Origin: Pedobacter schmidteae
Lineage (GTDB): Bacteria > Bacteroidota > Bacteroidia > Sphingobacteriales > Sphingobacteriaceae
Reading direction: 5' to 3'
Assembly (NCBI RefSeq): GCF_900564155.1
Contig: NZ_LS999839.1
Location: forward strand, 1,113,097-1,177,096
DNA: 64,000 bases
Positions 18,545-27,306 of the stretch are shown piece after piece. The position numbers were made by a program, and so were the translations under genes. The number at the start of each line of letters is the position of its first letter. Position 1 is the stretch's first letter. The notes under the pieces are model-generated. The model was given only the letters and a program-made list of their open reading frames with translations. It had not been told where the DNA came from and made no database searches.

Positions 18545-18757
18545 ATGAATCCACAGCTGTTACAAGACCTGGTTACCATGCAAATGCCTTTTGGAAAATA
18601 TAAAGGCAGGGTAATTTGCGACCTCCCCGAATCTTACCTGATCTGGTTTCATAAAGAGGGCTTTCCGCCCGGAAAACTGGGCGAAATGATTGCCACCATG
18701 TACGAAATAAGGTTAAACGGCCTGGAATACCTGCTTCAACCCCTCAGAAAAAAATAA
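18545..18757 (+). CDS. DUF3820 family small protein
   Basis: A 70-residue protein with MPFGKYKGRVICDLPESYLIWF and GLEYLLQPLRKK, the DUF3820 pattern. Members are sometimes called quorum-sensing-regulated virulence factor after a Pseudomonas structure, but the biochemical role is not known. It lies 10 bp after mfd on the same strand, so it is probably co-transcribed. Confidence 0.88.
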   Translation: MNPQLLQDLVTMQMPFGKYKGRVICDLPESYLIWFHKEGFPPGKLGEMIATMYEIRLNGLEYLLQPLRKK

Positions 18758-18845
18758 TTGGCCAAACTGGATAATCATATCCGGACGAAACTATAGCTAT
18801 AGACGGACAAGACTATGTTGCACTTTTGATTAGTGTAAGTCCATA

Positions 18846-18878
18846 TATAGTCCGTGTATAGTCCATGTATAGTCCGTG
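18846..18878. repeat. Three tandem 11-bp repeats (TATAGTCCgTG)
   Basis: TATAGTCCGTG, TATAGTCCATG and TATAGTCCGTG follow each other without a gap at 18846-18878. A partial unit (GTCCATA) lies just before, and an inverted relative (actatagctatagacggac) at about 18789-18808. The repeats sit in the 238-bp spacer between convergent DUF3820 and cdsA. Confidence 0.75.
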
Positions 18879-18934
18879 TTTTCTCATTAAAATAACGGAG
18901 TATACACAGATTTTAAATTGAGTTTGAATGGAAA

Positions 18935-18960
18935 TAGAAACAGGCAGATTGCAAGCCTGT
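18935..18960 (-). terminator. Weak terminator candidate after cdsA
   Basis: ACAGGC (18940-18945) and GCCTGT (18955-18960) form a 6-bp stem with a 9-nt loop. On the minus strand TTTCTATTT follows. The stem is short, so this is tentative. Confidence 0.4.
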
Positions 18961-18995
18961 ATCCAAACTTTAATAGAGATCTTCAATAAAGCTGT

Positions 18996-19805
18996 TTAAT
19001 TCAATATCAGATAGAGATAGGTATAAACTACCGGCGCAGCAATCAAAAGTCCATCAAAACGATCTAAAAAGCCACCATGGCCAGGCAATATGTTGCCAGA
19101 GTCTTTCAAATTTAAACTGCGTTTCAACATCGACTCTACCAGATCGCCCAGTGTACCAAAGGAAACCACCAAAACGGCCATTCCGCCCAATACAAAAGGG
19201 TTTATTTCTATGAAAAATAAGGAGATAACATAAGAAACTACCACACTGGTGAGCATGCCGCCAAAAAAACCTTCCCAGGACTTTTTAGGCGAATGACGCT
19301 CAAATAATCGGGTTTTTCCCAATTTCATTCCAAACAGGTAAGCACCTGTGTCACTTGCCCAAAGCATCAGCAAAAAGGAAAGTGGCAAATGAAAATTATA
19401 GGCTCCCTGATGTTGAATAAACCCAAGGGCGTAAAAAAAACAAAATGGCACGGTAACGTATACAAAACCAATAAAAGTGTAGGAAATATTAGAAAACGGA
19501 ATTTTGTCCTTTTTGTACAACTCACTGATAAATATGGAAAAAATTAAAGGTACAATGAGCAACATATATTTGGTTTCAAATTGCAATAAATGATAACCGG
19601 CAACTGTCAAAAATATGATTGCTGCCACAAATAAAGCGATGTTTCGGTGCGGTCTTATCCCGGCAGTTTTAATCATTCCAAAAAATTCAAGCAAGGCGGC
19701 AAGACTCAAAATCAGGTAGAAAAAAGTAAAAGTATAGGCCCCTAAAAAAATGGACCCCAGCATCACAATCGTAAAAAAGAAAGCAGTTATTGCTCTTGTT
19801 TTCAT
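18996..19805 (-). CDS. cdsA: Phosphatidate cytidylyltransferase
   Basis: A 269-residue multi-spanning membrane enzyme that makes CDP-diacylglycerol from phosphatidate and CTP, the branch point of phospholipid synthesis. The CDS signature near the C-terminus is complete: SMLKRSLNLKDSGNILPGHGG then FLDRFD, with the essential acidic residues. Hydrophobic helices fill the rest. Upstream on the same strand lies a CPBP-type membrane protease (83 bp). Confidence 0.96.
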   Translation of the reverse strand: MKTRAITAFFFTIVMLGSIFLGAYTFTFFYLILSLAALLEFFGMIKTAGIRPHRNIALFVAAIIFLTVAGYHLLQFETKYMLLIVPLIFSIFISELYKKDKIPFSNISYTFIGFVYVTVPFCFFYALGFIQHQGAYNFHLPLSFLLMLWASDTGAYLFGMKLGKTRLFERHSPKKSWEGFFGGMLTSVVVSYVISLFFIEINPFVLGGMAVLVVSFGTLGDLVESMLKRSLNLKDSGNILPGHGGFLDRFDGLLIAAPVVYTYLYLILN

Positions 19806-19888
19806 CAGAATATATTTATGTTGTTAATTGTTAATCCTTTTTCCTGAGCTATCCCCAGCTGCTTTTTTGTGCAGAAACACCCGGTACT

Positions 19889-20797
19889 TTATTCGGCTTG
19901 TTTTTTAAAATACCGGAACAGCAAAACCGTCAGCACTGCACTGATGAGGTAACCATACCAGGCTATATCCATTGTTTTATCAGCTTCTGACAAAGGTATG
20001 TTGTTTTTTTGCATATACCATGCCGCACCCACCGCATAAGCGTTATTTATAAAATGGGCAAACATGGCGTACCATAAACTGCCGCTCCAAAAATAAAGAT
20101 AGCCAAAAGCAGCTCCCAGAAACATGCGTGGTAAAAAACCATAAAATTGCATGTGGATAGCACTGAACACAATGGCCGAAAACCAGATCGCCACATGATG
20201 ATTTTGAAAATTACGTCCTATGGCGCGCTGTACAGCACCTCTAAACATCAGTTCTTCGGCCACCGCCGGCAACAACGCAATCATTAAAATATTGATGATC
20301 AATATGCCGGTATGCTCCATTTTTAAAAGTGCTTTAGTGGTTTCCATTCCCTGATCCTCGGCATCTTTCATCCACTTTTCCAGTGATTTAAAGGCTTCCG
20401 GCAACACCATTTTCTGATTCAGCTGGGTAACATATTCCAAAACAGGCATGGCACATACCATCAAACACAATACAATCAGGAGCAAACCTGCATCAGGCTT
20501 TTTAAAACCATAAAACCCATTGATTTTTTGTCCTTCGGTTTTGGCCAGTAACAAGGCAGGAATTAAAAAAAGTCCTATCTGCTGTGAAGTCAACATGATC
20601 CTTTGGGCGGGTAAATAAACCGGGTTTGTGCCTGATAACCAGCCTAAATCGTTTAAAATACTGCCACCGTATTGTAAATAAACCAGACCAAAACCTATAC
20701 CCGATGCCACAATAAGGCCTAGTATGGCATAAAAAACCAACATCAGTACCTGAACAAAGGGACTGTTTTCTTCCCTGTTTTTTTGTATGGAGTTCAT
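19889..20797 (-). CDS. CPBP family intramembrane metalloprotease
   Basis: A 302-residue protein with about eight hydrophobic segments and the CPBP/Abi motifs: EELMFRG (181-187, the EExxxR glutamates), a conserved His at about 215 in FSAIHMQFYG, and HFINN further on. These residues form the metal site of the Rce1-like glutamic proteases. The substrate is unknown; bacterial members act in prenyl-protein-like cleavage or bacteriocin self-immunity. It lies upstream of cdsA on the same strand and divergent from dusB. Confidence 0.88.
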   Translation of the reverse strand: MNSIQKNREENSPFVQVLMLVFYAILGLIVASGIGFGLVYLQYGGSILNDLGWLSGTNPVYLPAQRIMLTSQQIGLFLIPALLLAKTEGQKINGFYGFKKPDAGLLLIVLCLMVCAMPVLEYVTQLNQKMVLPEAFKSLEKWMKDAEDQGMETTKALLKMEHTGILIINILMIALLPAVAEELMFRGAVQRAIGRNFQNHHVAIWFSAIVFSAIHMQFYGFLPRMFLGAAFGYLYFWSGSLWYAMFAHFINNAYAVGAAWYMQKNNIPLSEADKTMDIAWYGYLISAVLTVLLFRYFKKQAE

Positions 20798-20812
20798 TAT
20801 TTGTATAATTTG

Positions 20813-20820
20813 TACCTTTG
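20813..20820 (+). promoter_or_regulatory. Probable -7 element of dusB
   Basis: TACCTTTG is an exact TAnnTTTG element 30 bp before the dusB ATG. The TTTG at 20782 is 27 nt upstream, wider than usual. Confidence 0.4.
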
Positions 20821-20850
20821 TGCCTTTAATTTTGGCTTGAAGATAGAGAA

Positions 20851-21858
20851 ATGTCGGTAAAGATAGGAAATATTGATCTGGGAGAATTCCCTTTATTGCT
20901 GGCTCCGATGGAGGATGTAAGCGATCCGCCTTTCCGTTTTGTGTGCAAACAAAGCGGGGTGGATATGATGTACACAGAATTTATTTCATCGGAAGGACTG
21001 ATCAGGGATGCTGCAAAAAGTAGGGCCAAACTGGATATTTTTGAATACGAAAGACCTATTGGTATTCAGATATTTGGCAGTGAGATTGATCACATGCGGG
21101 AAGCTACCGAAATAGCTACCCTGGCAGGGCCGGATTTAATGGACATCAATTACGGTTGCCCGGTGAAACAGGTAGCCTGTAAAGGGGCAGGATCGGCATT
21201 ACTGCAGGACATCGACAAAATGGTGAAAATGACCGAAGCAGTTGTAAAAGCTACTCATTTGCCCGTAACAGTTAAAACCAGGCTGGGTTGGGATGATACC
21301 ACAAAAAATGTGGAAGAAGTGGCCGAACGACTGCAGGATATCGGTATTCAGGCCTTGACCATTCATGGCAGAACCCGTGCACAATTATACAAAGGTCAGG
21401 CCGACTGGACTTTGATCCGCGAAATTAAAAGGAACCCAAGGATCAAAATTCCCATTTTTGGTAACGGGGATGTAGACAGCATACAAAAAGCGGCCGACTG
21501 GCGACTGGAATATGAGGTAGACGGCATCATGATTGGCCGGGCTGCAATCGGATATCCATGGATTTTCAGGGAAATCAGACACTTTTTTAATACCGGAGAA
21601 ATTATGGCCGGACCAACTATTGAAGAAAGGGTAGCGGTATGCCGGACACATTTTGAAAAATCGATAGCCTGGAAAGGACCAAGAGTAGGTATTTTTGAAA
21701 TGAGAAGGCATTATGCCAATTATTTTAAGGGTATGCCCGACTTCAAAACCTATCGCATGCAATTGGTTAAGGAAGACAATATTGAAACAATACACAGTAT
21801 TTTAGACGAAATAGCAGATAAATATCAACACCTTTGCCCAGACAGGGAAATGGCCTGA
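20851..21858 (+). CDS. dusB: tRNA-dihydrouridine synthase
   Basis: A 335-residue FMN enzyme that reduces uridines of tRNA. TIM-barrel motifs: LLLAPMEDVSDPPFR (15-29), DINYGCPVKQVACKGAG with the catalytic Cys103, VKTRLGWD, THGRTRAQLYKG-type block (ALTIHGRTRAQLYKGQADW) and GNGDV. It is named dusB by overall similarity; the exact uridine position modified is not visible. apaG follows 33 bp downstream on the same strand. Confidence 0.93.
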   Translation: MSVKIGNIDLGEFPLLLAPMEDVSDPPFRFVCKQSGVDMMYTEFISSEGLIRDAAKSRAKLDIFEYERPIGIQIFGSEIDHMREATEIATLAGPDLMDINYGCPVKQVACKGAGSALLQDIDKMVKMTEAVVKATHLPVTVKTRLGWDDTTKNVEEVAERLQDIGIQALTIHGRTRAQLYKGQADWTLIREIKRNPRIKIPIFGNGDVDSIQKAADWRLEYEVDGIMIGRAAIGYPWIFREIRHFFNTGEIMAGPTIEERVAVCRTHFEKSIAWKGPRVGIFEMRRHYANYFKGMPDFKTYRMQLVKEDNIETIHSILDEIADKYQHLCPDREMA

Positions 21859-21891
21859 TTTTTGAAAACTATCAAATAAATAAAAGTTAAA

Positions 21892-22278
21892 ATGGTTACA
21901 GCGATCACATTAGGTGTTAAAATCTCGGTTGAAACAACTTATCAGGACGAACATTCTGATCCGGGTAAGGGGCATTTTTTGTTTGCTTATCGCATCACAA
22001 TAGAAAATTTGACCGATTACACCGTTCAGCTAAAAAGAAGGCAGTGGTTTATTTTTGATTCAAATGGTACACAAAGAGATGTAGAAGGCGAAGGCGTAGT
22101 AGGAGAACAACCTGTTATTGAACCCGGCCAACGTCATACCTACGTTTCTGCCTGCAATTTAAATACCGATATGGGCAGTATGAGTGGCAATTACCTGATG
22201 CACAGGATTGCCGATAACCGGGATTTTATAGTAGATATCCCTGAATTTGAACTGATTGTTCCTTACCGCTTAAATTAA
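21892..22278 (+). CDS. apaG: ApaG (DUF525) protein
   Basis: A 128-residue ApaG domain: ISVETTYQDEHSDPGKGHFLFAYRI and a C-terminal VEGEGVVGEQPVIEPGQRHTYVS block, with the GxGxVGE pyrophosphate-like loop. The protein is linked to cobalt/magnesium phenotypes, but its reaction is not established. The end lies 3 bp from the convergent zinc peptidase gene. Confidence 0.93.
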   Translation: MVTAITLGVKISVETTYQDEHSDPGKGHFLFAYRITIENLTDYTVQLKRRQWFIFDSNGTQRDVEGEGVVGEQPVIEPGQRHTYVSACNLNTDMGSMSGNYLMHRIADNRDFIVDIPEFELIVPYRLN

Positions 22279-22281
22279 AAT

Positions 22282-22974
22282 TTATTTATTTCTTCCAAAC
22301 AGGATAGAAGCATAGTAAAAAAGATTGGCCAGGGCACCCAGGGCTGCTACCAGATAAGTCATGGCTGCCCACCATAGGGCATCTTTAGCCTGTACATGTT
22401 CTTCTGTAGTATACAGCACCTCTTTATTGTTTCTTAACCACAATAAAGCCCTTTTGCTGGCATCAAACTCAACAGGTAGGGTGACAATACTAAATATGGT
22501 AATTAAAGCCAATCCTGCTACGCCTAAGGCCAAAACAATAGGATTAAAGGTAAAAGCAATCAGCAAAACACCTGCAATCAATACCCATTGCAACAGATTG
22601 GAAGTGATGCTTACCACTGGTACCATATTAGAACGCAACTGCAGCCAATGATAGGACCTGGCATGCTGCACGGCATGTCCACATTCATGTGCGGCTACAG
22701 CAGCAGCGGCTACGCTACGCCCATAGTAAACGTCTGTACTTAAGTTAACTGTTTTATTTTCTGGATTATAATGATCAGATAAGGCTTTGTCTGTGCTCAC
22801 CACCTCTACATCAAAAATCCCATTGTCATGCAGCATCTTTTCTGCTACTTCCCTTCCCGAAAACCCTGAATTCAACTGTAGCTCGGCATATTTAGCAAAC
22901 CTGCTCCTAAATCGCCACTGCACAAACATGCTAATTATCAGTATCGGAATGATCAATATAATATAAGTTCCCAT
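22282..22974 (-). CDS. Zinc metallopeptidase, YugP-like
   Basis: A 230-residue membrane peptidase. It has an N-terminal anchor (GTYIILIIPILIISMFV), then LSDHYNPENKTVNLSTDVYYGRS, typical of YugP/Zn-peptidase-2, the zinc site HECGH (96-100), and three or four further hydrophobic segments. The ATG at 22974 is preferred over a TTG at 23007 because the membrane anchor then begins at once, as in B. subtilis YugP. It is convergent with apaG, leaving 3 bp between stops, and divergent from rmuC. The substrate is unknown. Confidence 0.9.
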   Translation of the reverse strand: MGTYIILIIPILIISMFVQWRFRSRFAKYAELQLNSGFSGREVAEKMLHDNGIFDVEVVSTDKALSDHYNPENKTVNLSTDVYYGRSVAAAAVAAHECGHAVQHARSYHWLQLRSNMVPVVSITSNLLQWVLIAGVLLIAFTFNPIVLALGVAGLALITIFSIVTLPVEFDASKRALLWLRNNKEVLYTTEEHVQAKDALWWAAMTYLVAALGALANLFYYASILFGRNK

Positions 22975-23225
22975 TTTATATAATAATTGTGTTCCGTTTA
23001 ATATCAATCAAAAAGTGTTCCCAATTTCATTTAAACCGTAAATTAAACGGTTATGAGGTAAACAATTAGCATTTATTTCCGCTTCAGGCCTTATATTTTT
23101 TTCTACACCTCCTTCAAAAAAATCCCCTCACAGCTTGTATCTGTAGTTAATCCTAAAATTTAGTCGTCATAAAACGTCATTTGATAATGCCATAATTTTT
23201 ACCCAATTTTGATAAAAATATTAGT

Positions 23226-24533
23226 ATGGAATCACTTTTAGTCCCTTTGTTGATCATAATTTTAGTATCAATTATTATACTTTTTTTTAAGAAACCAGCT
23301 GGTAACCAAAATGGCACGGCATTACTGGAGCTAAAGGAACAGGAACATCAGAAGGCATTGAACTGGCTTAAGGAAGAAAAACAAAAGCTGGAAGATGACC
23401 TGAATGATTTACGCGCTGTGTTTATGGCCGAGCGTAGCAAAGTGATCAAAGCCGAAGAGAATTTACTGGCCCAGGAGCAAAAACGTCTGGAACAGGAAAA
23501 ATATATTGCTGAATTGCAACAACGCTTTAAACTTGAATTTGAAAATATAGCCAACAAAGTGCTGGACGATAAAACAGAAAAGTTTAATCAGCAAAACCGA
23601 ACCAATATGGACATCATTTTGAATCCATTAAAAGAAAATATCAAAGCTTTTGAAGAAAAAGTGGATAAAGTATACAAAGCCGAATCGGATGAGCGAAACG
23701 TGCTGAAAGGCGTGATTTCTCAACTGATGGACCAAAGCAAGCAAATTCAGGAAGATGCCAACAATTTGACCAAAGCACTAAAGGGCGACAATAAAAAACA
23801 GGGGAACTGGGGAGAAGTCATCCTGGAACGGGTTTTAGAGGGATCTGGTTTGGTAAAGGACAGAGAGTATAGGATACAAACCAGTTTAAGCTCATCAGGA
23901 GGCTCCAGGATGCAGCCGGATGTAATTATTGATCTTCCGGATAACAAACATATTGTAATCGATTCTAAGGTCTCTTTAATGGCTTATGAGCGATGGGTAG
24001 CTGCCGAACCGGAAGAGGAAAAAGAAATGTATTTAAAACAACATTTACTTTCTGTTAAAACGCATATACAGGGCCTGTCAGCCAAAAATTATCAGGAACT
24101 TTATCAGATAGACTCACCTGATTTTGTACTGCTCTTTATTCCTATCGAATCATCATTTGGAATGGCCGTACAAAAAGATGCCGAATTATTTAATTACGCC
24201 TGGGAAAAAAGGGTGGTAATGGTTAGCCCATCTACCTTACTGGCCACTTTACGAACCATCTCCAGCATCTGGAAACAGGAACGTCAAAATAGAAATGTAT
24301 TGGAAATTGCCCGTTTAAGTGGAAGCATGTATGATAAATTTGTTGGATTTTTGGCCGATATGGAAGGCATTGGACGCAACTTAAAATCAAGCCAGGATGC
24401 TTATGATAAAGCAATTAACAAGTTATCAACAGGCTCAGGCAACCTAAGCAATACCTCCGAAAAGATCAAAAAATTAGGTGCCAAAGCCACCAAGCAAATT
24501 GACACCCGATTTTTAGATGAGGATATGGAATAA
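23226..24533 (+). CDS. rmuC: DNA recombination protein RmuC
   Basis: A 435-residue RmuC: N-terminal membrane anchor (residues 4-22), a coiled-coil stretch rich in Glu, Lys and Gln (about 40-170), then the nuclease-like RmuC domain with GNWGEVILERVLEGSGL, DVIIDLPDNKHIVIDSKVSL (PD-(D/E)xK-like residues) and PSTLLATLRTISSIWKQ. RmuC limits inversions at short inverted repeats; the reaction is not settled. It ends 10 bp before the convergent thiL. Confidence 0.94.
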   Translation: MESLLVPLLIIILVSIIILFFKKPAGNQNGTALLELKEQEHQKALNWLKEEKQKLEDDLNDLRAVFMAERSKVIKAEENLLAQEQKRLEQEKYIAELQQRFKLEFENIANKVLDDKTEKFNQQNRTNMDIILNPLKENIKAFEEKVDKVYKAESDERNVLKGVISQLMDQSKQIQEDANNLTKALKGDNKKQGNWGEVILERVLEGSGLVKDREYRIQTSLSSSGGSRMQPDVIIDLPDNKHIVIDSKVSLMAYERWVAAEPEEEKEMYLKQHLLSVKTHIQGLSAKNYQELYQIDSPDFVLLFIPIESSFGMAVQKDAELFNYAWEKRVVMVSPSTLLATLRTISSIWKQERQNRNVLEIARLSGSMYDKFVGFLADMEGIGRNLKSSQDAYDKAINKLSTGSGNLSNTSEKIKKLGAKATKQIDTRFLDEDME

Positions 24534-24543
24534 TTTAAAGCAA

Positions 24544-25587
24544 TTATGCTTTGTTAAAAGCATTCCAACCCTGCGCTTTTAATTCATGTACCCTGTCAGA
24601 TTTAGAAATCATTTTACATCCGGCGCTTTTTTCGGTGATGTGACCAATTACACTGATGTCTACATCATTTTTAAGCTTCTCATAATCAGACTGTTTAATT
24701 GTGAATAACAATTCGTAGTCCTCCCCCCCATTCAATGCACAAACCGTTGGATCAAGTCCCAGTTCTCTTGCTGTCTGATAAGTCATCGGGTCGATAGGTA
24801 ATTTCTCTTCGTATAACGTAACGCCTTTTTCAGATTGCTGACAAATGTGTAAAATTTCGGAAGCCAAGCCGTCCGATACGTCAATCATAGCAGTCGGAAC
24901 AATATCCATTTGCGCCAGTAAATCCACGATATCGCGTCTTCCTTCCGGCTTTAACTGTCGCTCAATGATGTAATCTTTTCCTTCCAGATCAGGCTGTATA
25001 TTAGGGTTTTCCATAAAAATCAGCTTTTCTCTTTCTAAAATCTGCAAGCCTACATACGCCCCACCCAGATCTCCGGAAACACATAACAAATCCCCCTCGC
25101 CGGCACCGTTTCTGTACACCACATCTTTCTTTTCGGCATAGCCTATGCTGGTTACACTAATCACCAGGCCTTGTTTGCTGGAAGAAGTATCGCCGCCAAT
25201 CAGGTCAATGTTAAATTTATCACAGGCCAGCTGGATCCCCTTGTAGATTTCTTCCACCGCTTCCAGCGGAAATTTGCTCGACAAACCTATAGAAACGGTC
25301 ACCTGGGTAGCAATACCATTCATGGCATAAATATCACTTAAATTAACCTGTACTGCCTTGTACCCCAGATGCATAAGGGGAACATAAGCCAGGTCAAAAT
25401 GTATACCTTCCAATAAAAGATCCGTAGAAATCAGTACTTCTTTGTTTTCAAAATTCAGTACTGCAGCATCATCACCAATACCTTTGATGCTACTTTCATG
25501 TCTTACTTTAAAATGATCGGTAAGGTGTTTTATCAATCCAAATTCACCCAATTCAGCTATATCTGTACGTTCTTTATTTTCAAACAT
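24544..25587 (-). CDS. thiL: Thiamine-monophosphate kinase
   Basis: A 347-residue ThiL that phosphorylates TMP to thiamine pyrophosphate. Motifs: IGDDAAVLNF near residue 42, VLISTDLLLEGIHFDL, NLSDIYAMNG, LIGGDTSSS and MIDVSDGLASEIL, the metal and nucleotide sites of the PurM-like fold. No TPP riboswitch sequence was seen upstream. The 153-bp gap to nadA contains three DnaA-box-like 9-mers and a palindromic repeat. Confidence 0.95.
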   Translation of the reverse strand: MFENKERTDIAELGEFGLIKHLTDHFKVRHESSIKGIGDDAAVLNFENKEVLISTDLLLEGIHFDLAYVPLMHLGYKAVQVNLSDIYAMNGIATQVTVSIGLSSKFPLEAVEEIYKGIQLACDKFNIDLIGGDTSSSKQGLVISVTSIGYAEKKDVVYRNGAGEGDLLCVSGDLGGAYVGLQILEREKLIFMENPNIQPDLEGKDYIIERQLKPEGRRDIVDLLAQMDIVPTAMIDVSDGLASEILHICQQSEKGVTLYEEKLPIDPMTYQTARELGLDPTVCALNGGEDYELLFTIKQSDYEKLKNDVDISVIGHITEKSAGCKMISKSDRVHELKAQGWNAFNKA

Positions 25588-25594
25588 TATCTAC

Positions 25595-25640
25595 TTATTT
25601 ACAATTAATTAACACAGTTATCCACATTTCTTTATCACCA
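25595..25640. other. Cluster of three DnaA-box-like 9-mers
   Basis: TTATTTACA (25595-25603, 7 of 9), TTATCCACA (25618-25626, perfect match to the consensus box) and TTATCACCA (25632-25640, 7 of 9) lie in the same orientation within 46 bp between thiL and nadA. This sits 1.2 kb left of the strand-composition switch. Only the middle box is strong. Confidence 0.45.
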
Positions 25641-25665
25641 TTTTTTTCTCTATTCATTAGCCTGG

Positions 25666-25728
25666 CGTCATGCTGATTTTATTTTGCCTTACAGCAACTT
25701 CGAGATACAGAAATAAATTCAGGATGAC
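25666..25728. repeat. GTCATCCTGAA-type palindromic repeat, diverged copy
   Basis: The left arm CGTCATGCTGATTTTATTTT begins at 25666; the right arm AAATAAATTCAGGATGAC ends at 25728, in inverted orientation. The left arm has mismatches. Related copies lie at 40229 and 49464. Confidence 0.6.
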
Positions 25729-25740
25729 AATTCTGGCTAA

Positions 25741-26739
25741 TTACAAGCCCAAACTGGCTGAAATTTCCAGCATTCTTTCAATCGGTTTACGAGCCTGTAC
25801 AATGATGTCGGTAGGTACGGTAACTTCCGGAAGACCATTTTTTATGCATAAATACAGCTTTTCAAGTGTATTTCTTTTCATATATGGACAGTCATTGCAG
25901 GCACAACTGTTATTTGGTGGTGCCGGAATAAAAGTTTTGAGTGGATTAGCTTTCTCCATTTGGTGAATAATTCCACTTTCTGTTGCTACAATGAATTCCT
26001 GAGCATCGCTATTGATAGAATATTTTAGCAAACCAGTGGTTGAACCTATATAATCGGCCATTTTTAGCACCGCTTCTTCACATTCCGGATGCGCAATAAA
26101 TTTTGCATTTGGGTGGCGTTCTTTCAGTTTGGTAATTTTTTCTCTCGAAAATATTTCATGCACCATACATGCTCCATTCCACAAAACCAGGTCTCTACCC
26201 GTCTTTTTCGCTACCCAGGCACCTAAATTTTTATCCGGACCAAAAATTATCTTCTGATCTTTAGGTAAACTTTCCACAATTTGAACAGCATTGGTGGACG
26301 TGCAAACAATATCACTCAAAGCTTTTAGCTCCGCAGTACAATTTACGTAGGTAATTACCAGATGATCAGGATATTTCTCTTTAAATTTCTTAAATAAATG
26401 AGGTGGACAGCTATCGGCCAGCGAACATCCTGCTTTTAAATCCGGCAATAACACCTTTTTTTCTGGAGAAAGAATTTTTGCTGTTTCGGCCATAAAATGA
26501 ACTCCTGCAAATACAATCACATCTGCTTCAGTTTTAGCCGCTTCCTGCGAAAGTCCTAAACTATCACCTATATAATCTGCAATATCCTGTATATCAGGAT
26601 CCTGGTAATAATGCGCCAGGATGATTGCATTTTTCTCTTTTTTTAATTTTTCAATTTCTTCAAATAGGTCTAGCGTAGGATCAATACTTTCCTCCAGGTA
26701 ACCTTTTTTGTTTAATTCAGCTAACGTGTCCATGTTCAT
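25741..26739 (-). CDS. nadA: Quinolinate synthase NadA
   Basis: A 332-residue [4Fe-4S] enzyme that condenses iminoaspartate with dihydroxyacetone phosphate to quinolinate in de novo NAD synthesis. Motifs: [20 protein letters not shown] (41-60), [10 protein letters not shown] (C105), WNGACMVHE (C191) and SCACNDCP (C281/C284), the likely cluster ligands. It partners functionally with divergent nadB across the 570-bp spacer. A second in-frame ATG (26733) is equally possible as start. Confidence 0.96.
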   Translation of the reverse strand: MNMDTLAELNKKGYLEESIDPTLDLFEEIEKLKKEKNAIILAHYYQDPDIQDIADYIGDSLGLSQEAAKTEADVIVFAGVHFMAETAKILSPEKKVLLPDLKAGCSLADSCPPHLFKKFKEKYPDHLVITYVNCTAELKALSDIVCTSTNAVQIVESLPKDQKIIFGPDKNLGAWVAKKTGRDLVLWNGACMVHEIFSREKITKLKERHPNAKFIAHPECEEAVLKMADYIGSTTGLLKYSINSDAQEFIVATESGIIHQMEKANPLKTFIPAPPNNSCACNDCPYMKRNTLEKLYLCIKNGLPEVTVPTDIIVQARKPIERMLEISASLGL

Positions 26740-27306
26740 CAGAATCGATTTTATGTTAGTATCTCTTTTTTATTTCAAATGAGCGTATTCCTCAATTTGT
26801 TTTTCCGAAGATTTTGTAAAGGTACGCAGTTTCAACACTTCAATAAATTATAATTAATTTAATATAAACAGATTTCTATTGTTTATTAGTGTGTGGATAT
26901 TGTTTGTAAATATCATTTTTTTGTGCTGTTATTTGAGTTATTAGCAATTTACTAACATTTAGATTGCATTTTTATTTAAAATATGAGCTGATTTACAACA
27001 AGATATTTTTACGGCTATATTTTTATCAATAGGAATATGTTTATTGTTAGTTGGTGTATAAAAAGTTAATAAACTACCCAAACCTGCTTAAAAATTACTT
27101 AAAATATTGTGGCAAATTCCCTTTTTAGCTTAGCTTTAAACATTCAAAAATATTTGCTCTGTTTCTATAGACATATAATCAACATTAATATCAACGTTGT
27201 TAACAAAGTGTGAAAATTAGTGTGTTTTGGTAGTTTTTTTATTGAACAGTGTGAGTAATAAGGTTTATAGTGACTTTATAATTAATTGAAATACAATAGT
27301 ATAGTA
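26740..27306. other. AT-rich spacer between nadA and nadB: candidate replication origin
   Basis: There is no gene here. From 26761 to 27300 I count 131 G+C in 540 bases (24%), against about 40% in the flanking genes. The GC bias of both strands changes sign across this spacer. DnaA-box-like 9-mers: TGTGGATAT (26892-26900, 8 of 9), TGTGGCAAA (27108-27116), TGTGAGTAA (27250-27258) and TGTGAAAAT (27209-27217, 6 of 9, weak). An A/T-only stretch at about 26842-26869 could be an unwinding element. The palindrome TTGTTAACAA (27197-27206) overlaps CAACGTTG (27192-27199). The spacer must also carry the nadA and nadB promoters. TACCTTTA (26824-26817, minus strand) is a -7-like element for nadA. Confidence 0.5.

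Noticed and set aside
18846..18878. Possible CRISPR array
   Set aside because: Units are 11 bp and contiguous, with no spacers and no cas genes.
18928..18999. 23-codon open frame starting MEIETGRLQACI in the spacer before cdsA
   Set aside because: Too short, overlaps the end of cdsA, and lies over a probable terminator hairpin; nothing supports translation.
26740..27306. Unannotated RNA gene or riboswitch in the nadA/nadB spacer
   Set aside because: No stable paired structure or terminator was visible; extreme AT content and the skew switch fit an origin better.
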